DNA from: JAUXEH01 sp965602945
GTDB lineage: Bacteria > Acidobacteriota > Aminicenantia > Aminicenantales > Aminicenantaceae
NCBI GenBank assembly: GCA_965602945.1
Contig: CBFDBC010000003.1
Location: 1 to 47,169, forward strand
DNA: 47,169 nucleotides
Reading direction: 5' to 3'
Both the position numbers and the translations under genes were made by a program. Positions 16,268 through 24,725 of the stretch are shown here, piece after piece (position 1 is the first letter of the stretch; each line of letters starts with the position of its first letter). The notes beneath the pieces were generated by a model. The model did not search any database. It saw only the letters and a program-made list of their open reading frames with translations, and was not told where the DNA came from.

Positions 16268-17788
16268 ATGCTCTATAAGATCGGGAGCGCTTCCCTGGCC
16301 GGCATCGATGCCTATATGGTCGAGGTGGAGGTCGATATCAACTATGGGATCCCCCAATTCGTAATTGTAGGACTGCCGGATACGGCTGTCCGTGAGAGCA
16401 AGGAACGGGTCAGGGCGGCGCTGAAGAACTGCGGGTACAGCCCCTCCCGCCTCAGGATCGTCGTCAACCTGGCCCCCGCGGACCGGAGAAAAGAGGGCTC
16501 GGCCTATGATCTTCCCATTGCCCTGGGGATCCTGGCCCATCTTGAGGCCTTCCCGCCGGAACGTCTGCAGGACTATCTATTCACGGGTGAACTGGCTCTG
16601 GACGGACGGCTGAAGCCGGGGAAGGGGCTGCTGGCCGCTGCGGTCCTGGCCCGGCGGAGAGGCTTCGAGGGGATCGTGCTGCCCCAGGAAAACGCCCGGG
16701 AAGCCGCGCTGGTGCGGGAGGTCCTTGTCTTCGCCCTGAACGACCTGGGCGAGGTCATAAGGCTGCTCAAGTCACCCGAGGATGTATCCCCCGCGGATTT
16801 TCCGGAGGCCGACCTGTATCCTCCCGTGGATTGGGATGTGGACTATGCCGAGATCCAGGGCCAGCAGCACGCCAAACGGGCGCTGGAGGTGGCCGCCGCC
16901 GGCGGACACAATGCCCTGATGATCGGTCCGCCCGGCGCAGGCAAGACCATGCTGGCCCGGCGTCTGCCTTCCATCCTTCCCCCCATGAGCTTCGAAGAGA
17001 TCCTGGAGGTCACGCGTATCTACAGCGCATCAGGCCTCCTCAAGGGCAGGGGTATGATCGGGGAGCGTCCCTTCCGCAGCCCCCATCACACCATCTCGCC
17101 GGCCGGTATGGTGGGCGGAGGATTGGTTCCCAGGCCGGGAGAGGTGAGCCTTGCCCACAGAGGGGTGCTGTTCCTGGACGAACTCCCCGAGTTCCGCAAA
17201 GAGTCCCTGGAGGGGCTGCGTCAGCCCATGGAGGACGGCTTGGTCAACATCTCCCGGATCTCCATGTGTGTGACGTATCCCTCGCTGTTCATGCTGGTGG
17301 CCGCCATGAATCCCTGTGAGGATGCCTATTCCGGCCTGTCCGCTTCCCCGATCGAATGCACCGATCAACAGAGGCTCCGGTACTATGCGAAACTCTCCCG
17401 GCCCCTCCTGGACCGTATCGACATCCAGGCCGAGGTCCCTCGTGTGGAATTCAGGGATATCCTGGGCCAGAAAACCACCGAAGGCTCGAGGGAGATTCGA
17501 AGTCGTGTGTTAGCAGCCCGCCAAAGGCAGCTCGAGCGGCTTCGAGAATCCGGCCTCCTGTGCAACGCCCAGATGCGCAACCGGGAGGTTAAACGATTCT
17601 GCCCGCTGACCCGAGACACGCGGGAGCTGCTGCAGGCCGCAGTGGACAGGCTGGGATTCAGCGCCCGGGCATTTCACCGTGTCCTCAAGGTGGCCCGGAC
17701 CATCGCCGACCTGGACGGGGCCGAGGAATTGAGTGCCGTGCATGTTTCCGAGGCTATACAGTACCGCATCCTCGACAAACAATTCTAA
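16268..17788 (+). CDS. ComM/YifB-like AAA+ protein (Mg-chelatase type)
   Basis: AAA+ ATPase of the ComM/YifB family, 506 aa, the normal length. ComM drives branch migration during natural transformation. Domains in order: an N-terminal Lon-protease-like fold (YKIGSASLAGIDAYMVEVEV onward), the AAA+ core with Walker A GPPGAGKT (residues 220-227) and Walker B VLFLDELPEF, then a C-terminal helical domain. The usual cysteine cluster after AAMNP (commonly NPCPCG with further CxC) is reduced to Cys350 and Cys364, so a metal site there is doubtful. The ATG lacks a clear Shine-Dalgarno. It converges on a repeat region. Confidence 0.88.
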   Translation: MLYKIGSASLAGIDAYMVEVEVDINYGIPQFVIVGLPDTAVRESKERVRAALKNCGYSPSRLRIVVNLAPADRRKEGSAYDLPIALGILAHLEAFPPERLQDYLFTGELALDGRLKPGKGLLAAAVLARRRGFEGIVLPQENAREAALVREVLVFALNDLGEVIRLLKSPEDVSPADFPEADLYPPVDWDVDYAEIQGQQHAKRALEVAAAGGHNALMIGPPGAGKTMLARRLPSILPPMSFEEILEVTRIYSASGLLKGRGMIGERPFRSPHHTISPAGMVGGGLVPRPGEVSLAHRGVLFLDELPEFRKESLEGLRQPMEDGLVNISRISMCVTYPSLFMLVAAMNPCEDAYSGLSASPIECTDQQRLRYYAKLSRPLLDRIDIQAEVPRVEFRDILGQKTTEGSREIRSRVLAARQRQLERLRESGLLCNAQMRNREVKRFCPLTRDTRELLQAAVDRLGFSARAFHRVLKVARTIADLDGAEELSAVHVSEAIQYRILDKQF

Positions 17789-18232
17789 CTTGGATCATTC
17801 ATAAAGAATGTCGACTCCTCTGATTTGAAATCCAAAATCCAAATGTCGACATTCTTTACCCTTCGGGCGAACCGATCTCAGCACATCGACATCATCGTGG
17901 TCCAATCGCCGTAGTACACTACGACTCATGAACCACTTCCTTGTCGCTGCACCAATCTCGGCCCGTGACTGAACCAAGTGCTTGGATCATTCATAAAAGA
18001 TGCCGACCAAATTAAATTTCAACTAGCTTTTTTTTTAATTGTCGGCATCTTTTACCCTTCGGGCGCGCCGATATCATCCCATTTGCTGCGGCGAGGCAGG
18101 TTCGCAGTAGTTCACTACAGCTTCACCTACCACGCCTGGCAACTGGGCAATCTCGGCCCGTGACTGATCCAAGCGCTTGAATCATTCTTGAGGATTGAAT
18201 CTCGCCCGTGACTGATCCAGGTACCTGTATCA
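17789..18232. repeat. Tandem structured repeat, two ~195-bp units plus a partial third
   Basis: Unit A starts at 17789 and unit B at 17981 with the same CTTGGATCATTCATAAA; a partial third start lies near 18176. In each unit a 13-bp perfect inverted repeat follows: 17803-17815 with 17845-17857, and 17995-18007 with 18041-18053. The stems differ in sequence between units, yet both stay fully paired. Each is followed by TTTACCCTTCGGGC, then a second hairpin with GTAG/CTAC at its tip, then CTCGGCCCGTGACTGA. The region separates two convergent genes and has no convincing ORF. It could be a transposon-derived repeat or a structured RNA. Confidence 0.65.
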
Positions 18233-20143
18233 CTACTTCAACAGGCGGTTTTCTTTCTTGAAAAGTCTGTATGTCTCCTGTCTGATCTTATGCGAAAACC
18301 GAACCTCTTTATAGCCGGACTCTTCAAGGAGGGCGTCATACCCGTATTGCTTGATATACTTGTCGCGGATCCCGACCCAGCCGACCGGAATTTCCCTTAG
18401 ACTGGCAAGAAGAGCATCCCTATCTCTGATCAATGACTCGTCGATGTTTATCACTGCTGGCTTGCGGAGGAGATACAGCCGTCCCCCTGCCCTCCAGATA
18501 TCATCGACAGCTACCCCTTCGTTGTTCGGTTGATGGTAAAGGAAACGAGCCATTTCAACTCCCGATTCGGATCTGGCGAAGTAGAAACCATTGACCTCGA
18601 ATAAGATACTTCCCAGTACTATGAGGATCAGAAGAACTGCAAGAGAAGGGGAGCTTACCTCTCTCTCCAGAACAGCGGCTCCCATTTTCTCGGCCTTCCA
18701 TCTAGGGATGAGAAGGGTCAATAGAATAAGTCCCACGAGAAAAATCACAATATAGGAGAACCGGGGATCCTTGTGCGCTTGAATGACTGTCCCCATGAGA
18801 ATTATGAGCAGGGCATACACAGGTTTCGGGATTTTTTTCGGGATCTTTAGCTTCACATCATTTCGGTAGATCGTATCCAGGAGTGACCAGGTTGCCAATC
18901 CTACCATGATGCAGAAAAAAGGAAGGGCCGGAAGAAGGTATCTTGGTTCTTTGTGGGGGAGGAGACTCAGGAAGGCGATGGGAGCAAATGCCCACAGCCA
19001 GACATGGTACAGCTTCCGGCGGAGAGAGAAGAGCATGAGGCCGAAAGAAAAATAGTTGCTCCACAGCCCAATCCCCAACAGGTAATACAGAAGCGGCTGA
19101 TAACCTCTGGTGGATTGTCCCTTCACCAGGGTGTAGTCGATGATGTTCAGCAGGCTGTAAAACGGCTGGCCCCAATACAATCGATCGCTCAAAACGTTTA
19201 TCAGAGAAAAGGCTGCCAGAAAAAATGCAGCGAACACGAACGCCTGTTTGAGGCGCTTATGAAAGACAAGATACAAAAATGCCGGCACAACAAATATGAT
19301 CTCTCCGAATCGAATGGAGGCGCCTACGGCAAGTACTGTCCCGGCCAAAGGGGTCCAAAAACTCTGATTCTTTTTCAAAAGAAGAAGCCAGAAGCACAGG
19401 AGAATAAATGTTGAAGCAATGGTGCGAGGAAGCTCTGTGCTCCCCATCGTCACATGCAGCTTGCTGAGGGCGAAAAAGAACACCGATAGCAGGCCGACAG
19501 GTTTGCTGTTGAACATCCGGGCCGCGATCTGAAACACAAGGTACAGGTTCACAAGGGAGAACAAAACAACGATCATTCTACCTGCGAAAATCAAATAGAA
19601 CGGATCCTGGACCCCGAGAGCGAGCAGGGCGGCTTGTATGGGGTAGATGAATACCATCGGGAAAAATGGGCTCCTAAGATTCCATGCCTTGGAGTCCCAT
19701 TCGAATAGGTGCGCAAAGGTCATTTCATGGATCTCGACATCATCACCGCTGAAAAAACCGATAAAATGATAAGAGTTGAATATTTTGATGAGCAGAGATA
19801 TGCCAATGATGAAAATCACGACGTGAAATATGCTGCGCGATCCTAGGTTGGAGATCTTGAGATAAAGCTTTCTACACAGCTTGTTACAGCTGTTGACCAA
19901 GCTGCCCGGATGGAATGCAACGATCCCCAGAAAAGGAGCCCTGCGATCTAGAATTATTCGGATCACAATCAGGACATAAAGGAGAGTGAGGGGATTTTCT
20001 ATGCCTTGGAGCTGGACCTGAGTCTCTCCCAGCAAAAATGTCTTCCCTCCGGTCAAGAGGATAAAAATGATGACCATCGCTAGGAGAGCTGTCAGGAAAT
20101 CGAATAAATAAAGGGGCCATTTGCCAAAATATTTTCTGCCCAT
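18233..20143 (-). CDS. GT-C membrane glycosyltransferase (GT22/Alg9-like)
   Basis: Polytopic membrane protein of 636 aa with roughly a dozen hydrophobic segments and a soluble C-terminal domain. An acidic loop (FSGDDVEIHE) follows an early membrane segment, as expected for the catalytic DD/DE motif of GT-C enzymes using polyprenyl-phosphate sugars. The motif HKEPRYLLPALPFF resembles the HKEXRF signature of the GT22 mannosyltransferases (Alg9, PIG-B). It likely adds a sugar on the outer face of the inner membrane. The gene is visibly more AT-rich than its neighbours, stands alone on its strand, lacks a clear Shine-Dalgarno and borders a repeat region, all consistent with acquisition by transfer. 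Confidence 0.72.
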   Translation of the reverse strand: MGRKYFGKWPLYLFDFLTALLAMVIIFILLTGGKTFLLGETQVQLQGIENPLTLLYVLIVIRIILDRRAPFLGIVAFHPGSLVNSCNKLCRKLYLKISNLGSRSIFHVVIFIIGISLLIKIFNSYHFIGFFSGDDVEIHEMTFAHLFEWDSKAWNLRSPFFPMVFIYPIQAALLALGVQDPFYLIFAGRMIVVLFSLVNLYLVFQIAARMFNSKPVGLLSVFFFALSKLHVTMGSTELPRTIASTFILLCFWLLLLKKNQSFWTPLAGTVLAVGASIRFGEIIFVVPAFLYLVFHKRLKQAFVFAAFFLAAFSLINVLSDRLYWGQPFYSLLNIIDYTLVKGQSTRGYQPLLYYLLGIGLWSNYFSFGLMLFSLRRKLYHVWLWAFAPIAFLSLLPHKEPRYLLPALPFFCIMVGLATWSLLDTIYRNDVKLKIPKKIPKPVYALLIILMGTVIQAHKDPRFSYIVIFLVGLILLTLLIPRWKAEKMGAAVLEREVSSPSLAVLLILIVLGSILFEVNGFYFARSESGVEMARFLYHQPNNEGVAVDDIWRAGGRLYLLRKPAVINIDESLIRDRDALLASLREIPVGWVGIRDKYIKQYGYDALLEESGYKEVRFSHKIRQETYRLFKKENRLLK

Positions 20144-20162
20144 AGGGATCGACTTTTTTACA

Positions 20163-20191
20163 TATATACCAGTTTATGTGCTTTATTTAAA
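20163..20191 (-). promoter_or_regulatory. Candidate promoter for the GT-C gene
   Basis: On the minus strand TTTAAA (20191-20186) and TATATA (20168-20163) are 17 bp apart, with TGG in front giving an extended -10. It lies 20 bases before the ATG. Confidence 0.35.
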
Positions 20192-20304
20192 CAAAGACCG
20201 TGCGCCTCTCTCCGTTTATATTCATCAATAGGCCAGAATTTGCCGGGAAGAGTGGGATTGTGAGGGGAGAGGCTTGTTTTGTCAGGAAAAACCATATAAA
20301 GTTC

Positions 20305-20332
20305 TTGACATATAATGAAAACCTTATATAAT
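20305..20332 (+). promoter_or_regulatory. Consensus sigma70 promoter of trxA
   Basis: TTGACA (20305-20310) and TATAAT (20327-20332) match the consensus perfectly with a 16-bp spacer. Transcription would start near 20339, giving a leader of about 27 bases with GAGGAG at 20353-20358. Confidence 0.8.
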
Positions 20333-20365
20333 GAAAAGACAATATATCTTTTGAGGAGTGTATCG

Positions 20366-20692
20366 ATGAATCTAATACAGGAAGTCAACGACAGCGATTT
20401 TCAAACTGAGGTCCTGGAAGCGGACGTGCCCGTGGTGGTCGATTTCTGGGCCCCCTGGTGTGGTCCCTGCCGGATGGTTGCCCCGGTTCTGGAAGAGATT
20501 GCCGAACAGATGAACGGCAAGCTCAAATTCGTAAAGCTGAACACGGATGAAAACCAGCAGACCGCAGCCAAGTACGGCATAATGGCGATCCCTTCCATGC
20601 TCGTATTCCAGAGCGGTGAAGAAAAAGACCGGGTGGTCGGATTCAAACCCAAAGACCAACTGGTGACCCAGTTCGAAACTCTTCTGGGCTGA
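20366..20692 (+). CDS. trxA: Thioredoxin
   Basis: Cytoplasmic thioredoxin, 108 aa, reducing protein disulfides with electrons from thioredoxin reductase. The active site WCGPC has Cys32 and Cys35, at the same positions as in E. coli Trx1, followed by the cis-proline motif AIPSML. The start is the ATG at 20366, seven bases after GAGGAG; an in-frame ATG at 20315 lies within the promoter spacer and is excluded. It has its own consensus promoter and an intrinsic terminator, so it is a single-gene transcription unit with probably high expression. Confidence 0.95.
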   Translation: MNLIQEVNDSDFQTEVLEADVPVVVDFWAPWCGPCRMVAPVLEEIAEQMNGKLKFVKLNTDENQQTAAKYGIMAIPSMLVFQSGEEKDRVVGFKPKDQLVTQFETLLG

Positions 20693-20711
20693 CGTAAGCC
20701 GGCATAGAGAC

Positions 20712-20746
20712 AAAAAATGCAGCCGGATACGGCTGCATTTTTTTTT
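20712..20746 (+). terminator. Intrinsic terminator of trxA
   Basis: A 9-bp perfect stem (20717-20725 with 20730-20738, ATGCAGCCG) has a 4-base GATA loop. It is followed by a run of T and preceded by a run of A, and begins about 20 bases after the trxA stop. Confidence 0.85.
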
Positions 20747-20859
20747 GCCTCCTAGGGGCTGTTCGCGTAAAATACGTCTCGGATATTTTCATGGATAAAC
20801 CAGATTTGACCTGGATAATTCACTCGTAATGAATTAGCTTGAAAGGAAGGGGATAAACA

Positions 20860-22209
20860 ATGTGGTTCGAAAACAAGATGATGCGGACTCTCCGGTGCCG
20901 CCTGAAGCAGAAGCCGGGAGAACTGGGGCACCTGCTGGAGGCCATCGGGGAGGGGAAGGGCTTCCTGGGTGAGATAAAGACCATCCATATGGGCCGCGGC
21001 ACAGTGATCCGTGACCTGGTGGTTTTTGCCGACAATGCCTCTCACATGGAGAGGCTGATCAAGGTCGTGAACGACTCTCCCCATGCGGAACTGCTGGAAG
21101 TCAGAGACGAGGTCCTGGAAATGCACCAGGGAGGCAAGATCGCCGTACGCAGCCGGTACCGGATCGACACCCTCAGCCAGCTACGGAGGGTGTACACGCC
21201 GGGCGTGGCCGAGGTGTGTCTCAAAATCCAGAGAGAACCGAGCCTGGCACGCCGTTTCACTTCCATTGCTCATATGGTGGCCATTGTCACGGACGGGACC
21301 GCGGTGCTGGGCCTGGGAGACATCGGCCCGCAGGCCTCCATGCCCGTCATGGAGGGGAAGGCCAGCCTGATGGAGACCCTGGTGGGCCTCTCGGGTGTCC
21401 CCATCCTGGTGAACACCAAGGACGTGGACGAGATCGTGGACACCGTGACCAACATCGCGCCGACTTTCAGCGCCATCCAGCTGGAGGACATCTCGGCCCC
21501 CCGCTGTTTTGACATTGAAAATCGACTGAAGGAGCGGCTGGACATCCCGGTTATGCACGACGATCAGCACGGCACCGCCGTGGTGGTCACGGCCGCTCTC
21601 CTGAACGGCGCCAAGATGGCGGGTGTGGACCTGAGCCGGGCGCGCATCGGCCAGATCGGGCTGGGAGCCGCCGGCCTGGCCATCTCCGAGATGTTGATGC
21701 ACCTGTTCAGCCAGCCTGTGCTGGGTGCCGACCTGGCCCCGGCCGCGGTCAGTCGCCTCGAGGAGGCCGGAGGCAGGGCATCCAGCCTGGAAGAGATCAT
21801 GTCCACCTGTGACGTGGTCATAGCCACGACCGGAGTTCCCGGGTTGATCAAACCGGAGATGGTCCGCGAAGGCCAGATCGTACTGGCCCTCTCCAATCCC
21901 AATCCCGAGATCGAACCGGAGGAGGCCAAGGCAGCCGGCGCGACGTTTGCGGCCGACGGCAAATCCGTCAACAACATCCTGGGTTTTCCCGGCATCTTCC
22001 GGGGCTCCATCGATGCCGGCGTCACCGATATCACGCGCGAGATGCTGGTGGCCGCAGCCCAGGCCATCGCCTCGTCGGCGGGCGAGGGCGAGCTGGTGCC
22101 CAGTCCCCTGGACAGGGGCGTTCACCGCAAGGTCGCCCAGGCCGTGGTCCGTATCGCTCTGGAGATGAAGCTAAACCGGGAAGACCTCACCGGCTATTTC
22201 GACGATTAA
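20860..22209 (+). CDS. Malic enzyme with N-terminal ACT domain
   Basis: Decarboxylates malate to pyruvate with NAD(P), 449 aa. Residues about 8-80 form an ACT-type regulatory domain (RTLRCRLKQKPGELGHLLEAI), which in related bacterial enzymes binds a small-molecule effector. The catalytic part has YTPGVAEVC, TDGTAVLGLGDIG, EDISAPRCFDIE and MHDDQHGTAVV, then a Rossmann motif GLGAAGLAIS and the closing ALSNPNPEI and NNILGFPGIFRG. GGAAGGGG precedes the ATG. Cofactor preference is not clear from sequence. It stands between thioredoxin and the ammonia-lyase-like gene with gaps over 100 bases, probably transcribed separately. Confidence 0.9.
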   Translation: MWFENKMMRTLRCRLKQKPGELGHLLEAIGEGKGFLGEIKTIHMGRGTVIRDLVVFADNASHMERLIKVVNDSPHAELLEVRDEVLEMHQGGKIAVRSRYRIDTLSQLRRVYTPGVAEVCLKIQREPSLARRFTSIAHMVAIVTDGTAVLGLGDIGPQASMPVMEGKASLMETLVGLSGVPILVNTKDVDEIVDTVTNIAPTFSAIQLEDISAPRCFDIENRLKERLDIPVMHDDQHGTAVVVTAALLNGAKMAGVDLSRARIGQIGLGAAGLAISEMLMHLFSQPVLGADLAPAAVSRLEEAGGRASSLEEIMSTCDVVIATTGVPGLIKPEMVREGQIVLALSNPNPEIEPEEAKAAGATFAADGKSVNNILGFPGIFRGSIDAGVTDITREMLVAAAQAIASSAGEGELVPSPLDRGVHRKVAQAVVRIALEMKLNREDLTGYFDD

Positions 22210-22320
22210 ATTCGTTGAAACCCGCCGCCGGTCCGGAGCGTCAGTCTTTCCTTTCCATTTTGCCGCACTTTCAGTAGAATGATGTCTTCCGAAACGATCT
22301 AAATCGAGAGGAGCCATGCG

Positions 22321-23862
22321 ATGGCAATTGTAGTCTCAGGGGACGGATTGACCGTCCGGGACGTGGTGAAAGTAGCCCGTGAAGGGGAAAAGGTGGAGCT
22401 GCATCCGGACGCGCTGGAGAGGATAAAGAAATGCCGGGCCATGCTTGAGAAAAAGATACTGGCCCGCGAGATCATGTACGGCGTCAACACGGGCATCGGT
22501 GAGTTTTCCGAGCTCGTCTTGAGCGATACGCAGATCAAAGATTTTCAGAAGTACCTGATCTATAACCACGCCGCCGGCATCGGCGATCCTATGCCTATCG
22601 AGTGTGTGCGGGCGGCCATGCTCGGCCGGGTGAACGTTCACGCCCACGGCAATTCGGGCTGCCGGCCCGAGATCACGCTGACTCTTGTGGAGATGCTCAA
22701 CCGTGGGGTCACACCCTTGGTGTGCGAGAAGGGTTCGGTCGGCGCCTGCGGAGACCTGGCTCCCATGTCCCAGATAGCCCTGCTCATGCTGGGGGAGGGG
22801 CAGGCCTATTACCGGGATGGGCTCTATGAAGGGAAGGCCGCCCTCGAGAAGGCCGGCATCCCGGTCCCGGGCCTCGAGGCTCGCGACGGGCTCGCCACCA
22901 TCAACGGCTCCAACGTGATCACCGGCATGAGTGCGCTCATGCTCCACGACACGGAGAACTGGTTGAAGCAGGCCGAGATCGCGGCCTGCATGTCCCTGGA
23001 GGCGCTGAAGGCCAACATGAAGCCCTACACGCTCAAGCTGCATGAGGCGAGGGGTTTTCCCGGAGCCGTGCGGACCGCCCGATCCATCCAGAAGATCATC
23101 AGGGGAGGGGACCTGGCGGAGGGGCGTGTGAAGGTCAAGGTGCAGGACGCCTACTCCATGCGCTCCACTCCCCAGGTGATCGGCACGGCGCACGACGCCG
23201 TGGCCTGGGCCCGGCAGCAGGTGGAGATCGAGCTCAACGGGGTGGGAGACAACCCGGTCTTCTTCCCGGATGAGAACCTGCAGCTTTCCGGCGCCAATTT
23301 CCAGGGTACGCCCATCGCCCTGCCCATGGACATGATCGGAGCGGCCGTCACGTTCGTGAGTGTCATGTCCGAGCGCCGCATGAACAGGCTGAACAATCCC
23401 GCACTGAGCGTGGGCCTGCCGCCTTTCCTGACCAAGGGGGCCGGCATGTTCTCCGGGCTGATGCTGAGCCAGTACACGGCGGACATGCAGATCGTCGAGC
23501 AGCGCATCCTCTCTGTACCGGCCTGCATCCAGTCCATCCCTGCCGCTGCCGATCAGGAAGACTTCGTCTCCATGGGCATGAATACGGCGCTCAAGAACCG
23601 GCAGATACTGGACAATGCCCATGGTGTCCTCGGTATCGAGTTCATGGCGGCGGCTCAGGCCCTGGATATGCGGGAGATGATCGAAGACAAGCCCTACGTG
23701 TACGGGCAGGGCTCGAGCAAAGCCAGGGAGGTCATCCGCCGCCACGTGGAGTTCCTGGAGGTGGACAGGCCGCTCTACCCGGACCACAACCGCATGAAAG
23801 CCCTGGTGGCATCCGGGGAGATCCTGAGTGAAGTGGAAGAAAAAGTCGGGCCTCTCGATTGA
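22321..23862 (+). CDS. Aromatic amino acid ammonia-lyase/aminomutase family, Cys-type MIO site
   Basis: Member of the histidine/phenylalanine/tyrosine ammonia-lyase family, 513 aa, the normal length. The MIO cofactor in this family forms from Ala-Ser-Gly; here the triad is Ala142-Cys143-Gly144 in GSVGACGDLAP, clear in the codons gcc-tgc-gga. Other motifs: YGVNTGIGEF with the catalytic tyrosine, YNHAAGIGDP at the selectivity loop, STPQVIG, GDNPVFF, and NFQGTPIALPMD, which looks more like phenylalanine-type than histidine-type enzymes (NFHGEP). Histidine lyase is therefore not assured; an aromatic amino acid lyase or 2,3-aminomutase is possible. GAGAGGAG precedes the ATG. A secreted DUF1080 protein follows 15 bases later. 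Confidence 0.82.
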   Translation: MAIVVSGDGLTVRDVVKVAREGEKVELHPDALERIKKCRAMLEKKILAREIMYGVNTGIGEFSELVLSDTQIKDFQKYLIYNHAAGIGDPMPIECVRAAMLGRVNVHAHGNSGCRPEITLTLVEMLNRGVTPLVCEKGSVGACGDLAPMSQIALLMLGEGQAYYRDGLYEGKAALEKAGIPVPGLEARDGLATINGSNVITGMSALMLHDTENWLKQAEIAACMSLEALKANMKPYTLKLHEARGFPGAVRTARSIQKIIRGGDLAEGRVKVKVQDAYSMRSTPQVIGTAHDAVAWARQQVEIELNGVGDNPVFFPDENLQLSGANFQGTPIALPMDMIGAAVTFVSVMSERRMNRLNNPALSVGLPPFLTKGAGMFSGLMLSQYTADMQIVEQRILSVPACIQSIPAAADQEDFVSMGMNTALKNRQILDNAHGVLGIEFMAAAQALDMREMIEDKPYVYGQGSSKAREVIRRHVEFLEVDRPLYPDHNRMKALVASGEILSEVEEKVGPLD

Positions 23863-23877
23863 AAAAGAGGGTATGAG

Positions 23878-24552
23878 ATGATGCGAAAATCATGGATCCT
23901 GTGTTTGGCGATCGTGTGTTCGGTGATGTATGCTGCGTCTGATCCGGCCGCGTCCGGTCAAGAAGAAGCCGCGGGTTTTGTCGCCCTGTTCGACGGCGGG
24001 ACCCTGTCGGGCTGGCGCAAACTGACTTCTTACAGCGGTGAGGCCGGGAAGTGGGAGGTGATCGACGGGGCCATCGTGGGCGACCAGTTTCCCGAAGGCG
24101 AGGGCGGCCTGCTCGTGACCGAGGATGTGTACGGCGATTACGAGCTGCTGGCCGAGGTCAAGGCCGACTATCCCATCGATTCCGGCCTGTTCCTGCGGGT
24201 CCAGCCCGATGTGCTGTCCTACCAGGTCACCATCGACTACCGCCCTGACGGCGAGGTGGGAGCCATCTATTGTCCGGGGGGGGGCGGTTTCCTGGTGCAT
24301 AAGCCTGAAGGAGAAGACCTCTGGAAACCGGATGATTTCAACACCGTCCGTGTCCGGATCGAAGGGCAGCCGGCCCACATCCAGGTGTGGATCAACGGCA
24401 CCGCTCTGGTGGATTTCCTCGATGAAGTGACGGATGGGCAGCCCCGGGTCCCGGAGACGGGCCACGTGGGCATCCAGGTCCATCCCGGCGCCAGCTGGGG
24501 GAAGGGCAACAAGGTGTATTTCCGCCGGATCGAGATCAAGACGATGGACTAG
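23878..24552 (+). CDS. Secreted DUF1080 (3-keto-disaccharide hydrolase-like) protein
   Basis: Exported protein of 224 aa with a signal peptide ending near residue 27 (VMYAASDPAASGQ), followed by one DUF1080 domain. The opening FVALFDGGTLSGWRK matches the family's LFDGKTLxGW signature. GLFLRVQPD and HVGIQVHPGASWGKGN are further conserved strands of the jelly-roll fold. Some members hydrolyse 3-keto-glycosides, but most are untested. It follows the ammonia-lyase-like gene closely and may be co-transcribed, though no functional link is obvious. The start could be 23878 or the adjacent ATG at 23881. Confidence 0.82.
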   Translation: MMRKSWILCLAIVCSVMYAASDPAASGQEEAAGFVALFDGGTLSGWRKLTSYSGEAGKWEVIDGAIVGDQFPEGEGGLLVTEDVYGDYELLAEVKADYPIDSGLFLRVQPDVLSYQVTIDYRPDGEVGAIYCPGGGGFLVHKPEGEDLWKPDDFNTVRVRIEGQPAHIQVWINGTALVDFLDEVTDGQPRVPETGHVGIQVHPGASWGKGNKVYFRRIEIKTMD

Positions 24553-24603
24553 AGCATCCACGGCCACTCATGTGCGATATCCCGCAGCAGCGGACATTCA
24601 AAG

Positions 24604-24629
24604 ACATTCTTTTACTTTTCTTTGACACT
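24604..24629 (+). promoter_or_regulatory. Upstream motif shared by the two SH3-barrel genes (copy 1)
   Basis: ACATTCTTTTAC, then a 2-3 base difference, then TCTTT-ACACT. This 26-bp block matches one ahead of the converging paralogue (27276-27300, minus) with three mismatches and one gap. The embedded TTGACA (24622-24627) could be a -35. It lies about 97 bases before the ATG at 24726. Confidence 0.4.
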
Positions 24630-24725
24630 CCCCCGGCCGGTTTTGCCTAACATGGGATTAAAGTGGGTAGCCCAATCCAGGATTTCCGGTCCCTCAGGCC
24701 CGGATCCACTCTACAGGGAGGACAC

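Noticed and set aside
14171..16540. A 789-codon open frame on the minus strand
   Set aside because: It runs antisense across a glycosyltransferase gene and the MglA-like gene, which both have strong family motifs. Long antisense frames are common in GC-rich coding DNA, and its translation shows no recognisable domain.
17789..18232. CRISPR array
   Set aside because: Units are ~195 bp, only two full copies exist, and they hold internal hairpins rather than short direct repeats with unique spacers.
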